DNA of 64,000 nucleotides from Ricordea florida (Eukaryota > Cnidaria > Anthozoa > Corallimorpharia > Ricordeidae), in NCBI GenBank assembly GCA_949710005.1, contig OX453275.1:14161299-14225298 (forward strand), given 5' to 3'. The translations under genes were made by a program, and so were the position numbers. The notes below the pieces were generated by a model. It ran no database searches. It saw only the letters and a list, made by a program, of their open reading frames with translations, and was not told where the DNA came from. Within the stretch, counting starts at the first letter, position 1; every line of letters begins with the position of its first letter. Positions 57,301 through 64,000 of this stretch are shown piece after piece.

Positions 57301-57933
57301 CAGATCCATCCTTTTCTTTCATTTTCCATCTTGTCAGTCTTTCTTAAGAAGACACGAGACTTTTACTTGAAAGTACATTTTTCCTTAAGTCCATATATCC
57401 TCACTAAAGTGGGATTACTGAAGATGTAATTTCCAGCAGTTTCATCATGGGGCCTTGAGAACAATATTTTACTCACTCACTGCGCTCTCCGTAAAATGAT
57501 GCCGATACAATTCGAAAATAAAACTCATACAGATCTTCGCGCCTTATAAGCGAGAGAGCAGGGCAGCAGAACCACACAACCTCGTCCCCAGTGGTCTCTG
57601 TTGTCGTGCGCTCGTAATCGTGTCCGCGTTCTGGGGACGAGATTGATCAGCGTGACAGGGACATTTTCAATTTTCAATTTCTTCCCAAGATGCATCTGTA
57701 TTCTAACGACAATGTAACTTTTTTCCTATACTCCTTTCTACGCCCATTGCCATCATAAATTTATATACCGGCCGCGATCCAATGATCGCATCCAGCTAAT
57801 GTTTTAGTGTTTCGTTACTATTAAAATTTTGTTGGGCTAGTCAAACTTCTTTCTTTAATATGTCTTTGTGACGAATTTCTTTTTTATGTTATGATTCTTC
57901 TAAAGCGACTTTTGCTAATTGTTTTTGTTATAT
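54307..57933. other. Long stretch without a supported gene
   Basis: A 12-bp inverted repeat ACCATAGTTAGT/ACTAACTATGGT lies at 56432-56463 and CTCGTCCCCAG/CTGGGGACGAG at 57581-57641. Open frames 54728-55057 (minus, 109 codons), 56457-56702 and 57099-57347 (plus) are not recognised and lack convincing splice context; the plus ones are hydrophilic and could be exon relics. Confidence 0.35.
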
Positions 57934-58165
57934 GACAGGTTCCTCAAGCGGGGAAACTGAGGCGAATTCTGACTTCTGATTGGCAACCGAAGCCAGTAAG
58001 ATGGGTCAGATGGGTCTATCTTTCCAGCTCGGGATTTCCCGCGCTGTCCCGCTAAACAAAACAGAACAAAGTGGCCATATGATAAATCAGAAGCCCACCA
58101 ATCCTGAATAAATCCTTTACTAACCAAGCTTGATCGGTCAAGATGGTTGGATATTGACCTCGTTC
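57934..58165 (+). repeat. GGTTCCGCGAGCGGG family, partial copy
   Basis: Matches 53820-54020 in the same orientation: TTCTGATTGGC, CGGGATTTCC, GTGGCCATATGATAAAT, GACCTCGTTC replaces the end. The right terminus is missing. Confidence 0.75.
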
Positions 58166-59091
58166 TCTGATGCGTTTTTGTTATTTAACAATTATTCCAT
58201 GAGCGTGCGCTGGATATGAGATGGTAAATAGACAACGAGGCGCGTATCCCCGAGTTGTTTTATTAAGTTTTATTCAATTCTAGGCGTTTTGACCATTGAG
58301 AATTTTTTGGCTCTCCTTTCATTTTTCGCGCGGCCAAAACCGAAAACCCGTTCCTCTTTCCTCGGTCTTTCGTTGTTCCGAAACTGCATGGAAATTGATT
58401 TCTACACAGGCTAACAGTTTTCGGACAACAATGATCCATAGCCGGATTGTAAAATTTTTTTCCTTATTTTGCTTGCTGGAAATCAACAAACAATCCTAAT
58501 TCAAATAGAATATTCCTAAACGGAGAGGACCCGAAATTGTCGGTTTAAAGTGTCTCCGAGCGCTCTTCAACAACAACTGCATTTTTCCAAGCGCCCGAAA
58601 TTGACCAAGCAAGTTAGAACTGGCATAATGACAATGAAAAGTTAGCGATAGAAACTGGCCAACTTTGCATCTAATACAATAAAGATTTTTTTATTCGCTT
58701 TTGCCCAAGCATGCAGGAAAAAGTTAAAAATTCTTATTCGGTGTAAGATTTGTATTTTATGGCGTTATACAGCGCAAGCAGTCTGTTTCTTTGCCTCAGG
58801 TCCTCCGCGCGGACGTTAGCGAAATGATTATGCAACTGAGGTTAAACGTTATGAGTCAGTGAAAAGTTGCGTGACAGTGACACTTCCAAGACATGAGCGA
58901 GTTGTACAATTTGAATATTTCAGATTTTTCCTGTTGTAATGCGATGAAGAAATAGCAGCGAAGATTAATATGACCACACAAATAAATAAGCCGATGAAAC
59001 TTTATTTTTTATTTTTTTTTATGTTCTTGATACAACTTCCAATAAAAAGCTTGGCAGCGCTATCTTACCCCAGTTAGGTACATTGTTCGTG
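58166..59091. other. No gene seen
   Basis: AT-rich, no recognised frame or repeat partner. Confidence 0.35.
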
Positions 59092-59227
59092 TGACTGGTT
59101 CCGCGAGCGGGCAAGATGACGCGAATGCTGATTGGCTATTTGAGCGAGCAATATAGGCCTATCTTTAATTCGGGATTTCCCGTTTTGTCCAGCGAAACAA
59201 AACAAAACAGGATGGCCATATGACAAC
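59092..59227 (+). repeat. GGTTCCGCGAGCGGG family, short copy
   Basis: GGTTCCGCGAGCGGGCAAG, then GATTGGCTATTTGAGCGAG and GGATGGCCATATGACAA; truncated on the right. Confidence 0.75.
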
Positions 59228-59458
59228 TTTATTGAGTCCCTAATTTTTTATCTATTTTTTTATTATTAGATTCACACTAACTGAATGTGACAGTCAAAAA
59301 CAGACTAATAATTATCTTGCTCAGGCTGAGCAAGATCATATTTACGAAGTACTTTTTTGAAAGAGGTTTTTGTTGTTAGCTCTCGAATACAAACAGGGAG
59401 AGCATTCCGGTAATACTAGTCAATAACGGTAGGGCAGAACTTCCTTATGTTTATTCTA

Positions 59459-59987
59459 GACAAGACGATCTAAGATCGTAAGTCGGACAACAGGTAGACG
59501 TGCTGTTATGAGTGTTGATCACTTATGGTGCGGAGTGGTCCAAAAAAGAAATGCTAAGGGTACCAAGGTCCTGCTTTCCAACGTGGCATCTTTGTTGTCG
59601 TTTCCTCGAGTTTCATCGCGAGGTACCTTGTCTTTATCAGCACATGCTCTTCTGTCACTCTGTCCACATTTTCTGTTCACTGGTAACTCGTTTGATTTCT
59701 GGTGTGATTCCAGTGAGACATTCGCTAAATCATTTGATTCTTTTGCTATTTTCAGTTCGCGGGACGACCCGTTTCGAAATATACGCTCATTACACACGCC
59801 ATCTTTTAGAGTGGGTCTACCGCAAACGGTGTGTGGGTCTGTATGTTTGAGCGTAGAAAAGATGACACCATTTGTTTTCAACATATTCGCCATCGACTTC
59901 GACATGTAGAAAGAAGTTTGCGCCCGTATTATGTGTCTGCGGTATTCCCCATTGCACGTGACTGCGATTTGCGATGAAACTCGAGGG
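59459..59987 (-). repeat. Inverted, longer copy of the retroposon at 39996-40546
   Basis: On the minus strand it matches 40163-40526 almost base for base except that the other copy lacks about 170 bp. It holds a 128-codon frame (59519-59905) starting MSKSMANMLKTNGVIFSTLK, of which the plus-strand copy keeps 68 codons. The product is basic and unrecognised. The frame on the opposite strand is a shadow. Confidence 0.85.
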
Positions 59988-60094
59988 TCAACAGTTGTTG
60001 AGCTTAGGCACCGCGGTTAATTATGTTAATTATAATTATGTTGCTCAGATACAATGGGAGTAATGGGTCGAGCTTATAATGGCGGAGTAGAGAC

Positions 60095-60523
60095 GTGGAT
60101 TGCGGCCGTCCGCGGAATTTCTGTCTACAGCAGTGGGAAAAGTCTTATTTTTTTGGACAAGTTTTAAGTCAGAGAAGACCTAGGTTATCGACCTCTTCTG
60201 ACGAGATTGATAGCTCACCAGAAGCCACGAAATCTAAGCAGTCCAGATCTTCGCCTTCACCAGAACTTGAGTACGAAGATGAAGTGATGACTGCTTTGAA
60301 TATGTTTCGAGACCTCGCGGTAACGTTAAAATATATTTTGAGAAAATTGGAAAAGCTGGACGTTATAGAATCCTGCCTGAAGAATATCGAATCCAAGTTA
60401 GAGAACTTGGAACGGCGAACAGAGCAACTAGAAAGCTTCCAAGAGACTGCAAAGAAAGATATTGATGATTTGAAAGCTAGCCTAAACGTTTCTGGGGATG
60501 ATTTCACGAAAGTATGTATTTAA
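60095..60523 (+). CDS. Coiled-coil protein fragment (possible LINE ORF1 or first exon)
   Basis: The frame has no ATG near its start (first codon GTG, TAA just upstream); an acceptor-like TCTGTCTACAG at about 60130 could begin an exon. A Ser-rich segment SQRRPRLSTSSDEIDSSPEA is followed by a long heptad-like helix LRKLEKLDVIESCLKNIESK through EQLESFQETAKKDIDDLK. It ends in AAA-GTATGT, a usable donor, and the frame stops two codons later. Such Ser-rich plus coiled-coil proteins are typical of LINE ORF1 in cnidarians, and a LINE fragment lies 200 bp away on the other strand, but an ordinary exon is equally possible. Confidence 0.4.
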   Translation: MDCGRPRNFCLQQWEKSYFFGQVLSQRRPRLSTSSDEIDSSPEATKSKQSRSSPSPELEYEDEVMTALNMFRDLAVTLKYILRKLEKLDVIESCLKNIESKLENLERRTEQLESFQETAKKDIDDLKASLNVSGDDFTKVCI

Positions 60524-60731
60524 AACATTGGAAATTGAAAGTGGTTGGTGATATTTCTTGCCATCATTTTGAATTTTCTTTATATTAGACGATGGACGTC
60601 TTTTATTAATAATAAGATTGATGTTATCCCACATTCTCTATGAATTGCTGGATTCGGCAAGGACGTTATTATAATACGAAGTTCAATAAAGTTTATTTAT
60701 GTATGTTATTTTGTTACGATACTTTTTATAT

Positions 60732-61160
60732 TTACTCAAATAAAGTTTGTCCCGCACTCTCATTGATTTTTTTCAAACCTAAGGTTATCCATGGTTTTGA
60801 TCTATTACTAGTGACTTTAATTGATTTTATGGTTGCATGCTTATTACTTACTCTATTAAAAATATGGAGGAATCTACTTAAGCTTTCGTTAACATCACTA
60901 GAGCGATAAACTGGAGACCAATAAACTTCATTTAGTTCTGCCTTGAATAGATCAATATTCAATCGTTTAAAGTCCCTAAACTCAATAATATCTGAAAAAG
61001 GCGTCTGGTCTGTTCTATTATATATACTAAAAACAGTAAGACGGTCAGCTATTTCTATAGCGATACTACCGCTTGTAGAAGGTAATGAGAAATTAATATG
61101 AATGTGATCAAGACAAGTCTGGCTAGTTTCAGCTTCAGACCGAACTAAATTGAGATATTC
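60732..61160 (-). pseudogene. LINE fragment: end of endonuclease to start of RT (minus strand)
   Basis: On the minus strand: SEAETSQTCLDHIHINFSLP, IAIEIADRLTVFSIYN (endonuclease C-terminus), then FRDFKRLNIDLFKAELNEVY, SDVNESLSRFLHIFNRVSNK and RSKPWITLGLKK, the conserved linker before the reverse transcriptase in CR1/L2-type LINEs. It stops before the palm domain. Open throughout, so it may be a recent truncated piece. Confidence 0.75.
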
Positions 61161-61535
61161 TATTCTATATTATTTTGTTTAAGAGTATTGAAAACACTGT
61201 TTTTCATTACACGTGCTGGCTCGCTCGAAAATTCGAATTTTTGCTAAATTTACCGAAGTTACTAGAGAAAACAACCACACCGCTCGACTCGGTCATTTCC
61301 AATATGTTTATTACTTCTGTCATCAACTTTTAACATTCCGGAAATGATGTCACATTACAATTTGAGACCGGAAGAGAAATTATGACTGTAAACTGCAACA
61401 ACATTTCCCCCTCCCGGATTCTAACTTGAATCTGCAACATATATTGTCAAAGTCCATGAATATTCAATTTCAACTTGAAAAGTTCCAGGACAGAAATTCG
61501 CTATATGGGTCGTCTGTAGGTGAGGCCATGTTAGG
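61161..61535. other. No gene seen
   Basis: AT-rich sequence between a LINE fragment and the GTAAATTCCGAC repeat. Confidence 0.35.
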
Positions 61536-61632
61536 GGTAAATTCCGACAAGCGACATGGCCTTGAAACGGCGACATGAAGGAGCTGAAATGACGACAAGC
61601 GACGAGCCGCTCACGCGAAATTACGACAGCGA
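61536..61632 (+). repeat. GTAAATTCCGAC repeat, copy 2
   Basis: Matches 51541-51637 in the same orientation. It lies about 130 bp before the coding part of the polymerase element and could be the edge of that element. The other copy has no polymerase next to it. Confidence 0.8.
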
Positions 61633-61762
61633 GTAGTTGGAAAGTGACAGTTCTGGGACAGCACTTCAAGACAAAAAACACAAAAATCCTGCACGCGTGC
61701 AGGATTCCAAAATGAGATCATACTATCTTAAAGGGATCCTACCATACAATCAAGAACTCATC

Positions 61763-62239
61763 ATGCCAAATCAACATCAAACTGTCAAAGAGCTCCGCGC
61801 CATTGCCAAGGAACGCAAGATAGCCAAATATTATAAGATGCGCCGGGACGAGCTACTAGAGGCGCTGGGGATGCCTGAAGAGGTACCTAGTTCTAGTGTT
61901 GGTGGTGGGGGAACAACGCATGTTCTCGATGAGCCTGTCCCAGAAATAAGTGTCCCGATTCTTGAGCCTACCAAATACGTACCTCCAAGTGGCCCTAGTC
62001 GTCGGCATAGAACACTTGTTTCGGAGTATAACAAAAGAGTACAAAAGAAAATAAATAAGTTTGCGAATTGGATTTTGAATTATGTTCCAAAGAGAATCAA
62101 AAAGCCTGCGAAAGAAAGGATCAGGAAGTTGAAGGAGGAAGTAAGGAGAAGCTGGGCTGTACTGGAGCCGTTCAGTGTAAAAGAAAAGGAAAGGGCACTG
62201 AAAGGGTTCTTCACTGAAGACCTATCGGATCGATGGTAA
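61763..62239 (+). CDS. SAP/Rho-N-like small protein preceding the DNA polymerase (frameshifted end)
   Basis: The open frame begins at 61637, but the ATG at 61763 (MPNQHQTVKELRAIAKERKI) is the likelier start because the SAP-like helix pair TVKELRAIAKERKIAKYYKM through ELLEALG usually sits at the very N-terminus. A Pro-rich linker follows, then a basic region (RHRTLVSEYNKRVQKKINKF, RIKKPAKERIRKLKEE). SAP and Rho-N folds bind DNA or RNA. At about 62211-62222 the frame shifts by one: the text continues in frame 3 as YRIDGKKGYGPREFIKK, and this junction is continuous in related proteins as I recall them. So this is probably the N-terminal part of one long polymerase-associated protein broken by a frameshift. 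Confidence 0.65.
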   Translation: MPNQHQTVKELRAIAKERKIAKYYKMRRDELLEALGMPEEVPSSSVGGGGTTHVLDEPVPEISVPILEPTKYVPPSGPSRRHRTLVSEYNKRVQKKINKFANWILNYVPKRIKKPAKERIRKLKEEVRRSWAVLEPFSVKEKERALKGFFTEDLSDRW

Positions 62240-64000
62240 GAAGGGGTACGGTCCTCGAGAGTTTATCAAGAAAATAAAACCAAAGGTTTTGGAGTTACTT
62301 TATACTAGAAGAAAACCCATCAAGGTGAAGTTTGTACTCACTTGCACATTCATAAAAGAGAATCTTGCTACGGGTAATGTTGAACAGACTGAGGGGTACT
62401 TTCACACTAACCTTGAAATAGTAACGGATTCAACTGACCTATCTAACTTATTCGATGCAATGACTGAATTACAACTTGAAAAGGTTGCAAAATTTGAAGG
62501 TGAACAGTCTGGATGGCAATTTGATCGAGTTGAGTACTTTGATATACACGTTAATCCATTTGAGCCTGTATCTGGAACTTCTTACATACCCCAACCAAAG
62601 GTTTTAGCTGAGAAGAAGGCTATAATCAATGTCAAGAATGAGAATGACAATGAGTGTTTCAAGTGGGCGGTGACATCTGCTGTATTTCCCAAAGAGAATC
62701 ACGGTGAAAGACTGAATGCTGAGATGAGAGAGAACTCTGAGAAGTTTGACTGGACGGGGATGGAGTTCCCTGTTACACTAAAGGACATTGCCAAGTTTGA
62801 GAAGCAAAATCCTTACGCCATTAACGTATATGGATACGAGTCTGGGGTGAACGTTTTGAGAATCAGTAAGCGGCGAGAGGTGGCAGTGATAAACTTACTT
62901 TTGTTACACAAAGATGAAACGAATCACTACTGTTGGATTAAGAACTTGAGTAGGTTTTTGTCATCACAAATCGATAAACACGATGGTAGAAAATACTTTT
63001 GCCACAGATGTCTTAATCCATTCAATAAACAATCCTCCTTGGACAAGCATCTAGAGTTTTGCAGCAATCATCAAGCAGTCAAGATGACAGTCCCTATTAA
63101 CGAAGATGGAAGCCCGCAGTTCTTCGGTTTCAAAAATCGCAACAGGAAGATGGAGGTCCCGTTTGTTGTGTATGCAGATTTTGAGTGCTACACTGAAAAG
63201 ATATATACGAGTTGTTATCAAGATGAGAGTAGGAGCTTTACCAATAGATATCAAAAGCATAAACCATCAGGTTTCTGTTACCTGATCAAGTGCTTTGATA
63301 ACGCTATATTCGAACCCAAACTTGTAAGGCACACAGCTGAATCACCATACGAAGATGTACCCAAGATGTTTATGGAGAGCTTGGAGTCGGATATCAAACG
63401 AGTCTATGATAGGTTCAAGCTACCCAAAAATCCTCATGTTAGCGAGGATGAGAAAATAGCCTATGTAAATGCCACACACTGTCATATTTGTGGATCGATG
63501 CTTGGCCATGACAAGGTATTGGACCATTGTCATCTTACTGAAAAGTATAGAGGCGCCGCGCATGAAGAGTGTAACTTGAATTACAAGGTGCCTAAATTTG
63601 TACCAGTTATATTCCATAACCTATCCGGATACGATGGTCATTTATTTGTGAGGAACATAGGGGAATCGAAAGGTAAGCTGGATTGCATACCAATCAACGA
63701 TGAAAAATACATTTCGTTCACGAAAGAGATTGTTGTCGACTCTTACAAGAACAAGAAAGGGAAAACGGTTGAAATTAAACGGGGAATTAGGTTCATTGAT
63801 AGCTTTCGGTTTATGGCAGCGGGCCTCGGAAGGTTGGTTGACAACCTACCACAATCTTCTCTGGTGAATGTAAAGAGTTGGTTTGAAAGGGTAATGGAAG
63901 ATGGTACAGACTTGCAGTTACTCACTAGGAAGGGGGTATTTTCGTACGATTGGTTTCATGGGTTTGATAAGCTCAGTGAAACTCATCTTCCACCAAAGGA
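62202..64000 (+). CDS. Family B DNA polymerase, protein-primed type (5' part, runs off window)
   Basis: A stop-free frame of 599 codons reaches the window end. Seen in order: YRIDGKKGYGPREF, FDIHVNPFEP, a zinc finger CHRCLNPF..LDKHLEFCSNH (63000-63071), exonuclease motif I YADFE (Asp 63177, Glu 63183), an inserted endonuclease-VII/HNH-like Cys cluster (CHICG at 63480, DHCH at 63522, EECN near 63564), exonuclease motif II NLSGYDGHLF (63615-63644) and DSFRFM. These belong to the DNA_pol_B_2 type used by Polintons/Mavericks and linear plasmids. Palm motifs would lie beyond 64000. The role would be replication of a large self-synthesising element. No ATG is obvious at the 5' end because of the frameshift from the preceding frame. 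Confidence 0.85.

Noticed and set aside
59508..59909. 133-codon plus-strand frame
   Set aside because: It is antisense to the repeat frame 59519-59905, which is shared with the second copy of the repeat; only one strand is conserved as a frame.

Overview
The window reads as nuclear DNA of a cnidarian, most likely an anthozoan such as a stony coral. It is AT-rich, its coding sequence is cut into short exons by GT-AG introns, and it is packed with tRNA-derived SINEs, palindromic MITEs, non-LTR retrotransposons, a Ty3-type LTR element and a family B DNA polymerase gene of the Polinton type. The taxonomic call is an impression from these families; no species marker was seen. Almost everything recognisable is mobile DNA.

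Layout. 1-6106: decayed tyrosine-recombinase exon, a 223-bp-period tandem duplication, nested palindromic MITEs and a SINE. 6111-12353: a complete TTAA-flanked Kolobok-like DNA transposon with two intact spliced genes pointing at each other, an 11-exon transposase (minus strand, 581 codons) and a small three-exon accessory gene (plus strand). Both terminal repeats carry an inward TATA box at the same offset. 12358-23600: LINE fragments, including one long open reverse transcriptase, plus MITEs. 23602-39655: a small five-exon gene for a probable tail-anchored membrane protein and a partial tandem duplicate. Between them lies a young Ty3-type retrotransposon (29835-35098) with 99.6% identical LTRs, a 5-bp target duplication, one in-frame TGA, and a primer-binding site that looks self-primed. 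39901-50388: two decayed copies of a cysteine-protease-like exon (one split by a retroposon with a 7-bp target duplication), two TA-flanked MITEs, a decayed full-length LINE and another LINE fragment. 50389-61500: nested repeats and a repeat found inverted 19 kb away. 61536-64000: start of a large element with a SAP-like protein and a protein-primed-type DNA polymerase that runs off the window end.

How the parts relate. In the Kolobok-like element each gene starts just inside its own terminal repeat and the two converge, so the ends probably serve both as transposase substrates and as promoters. In the Ty3 element gag, protease, reverse transcriptase, RNase H and integrase form one reading frame starting right at the primer-binding site. 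The host-like signal is limited to the small membrane-protein gene and its duplicate; its function is unknown. All exon calls come from reading frame, splice-site and phase agreement by eye, without transcript data.
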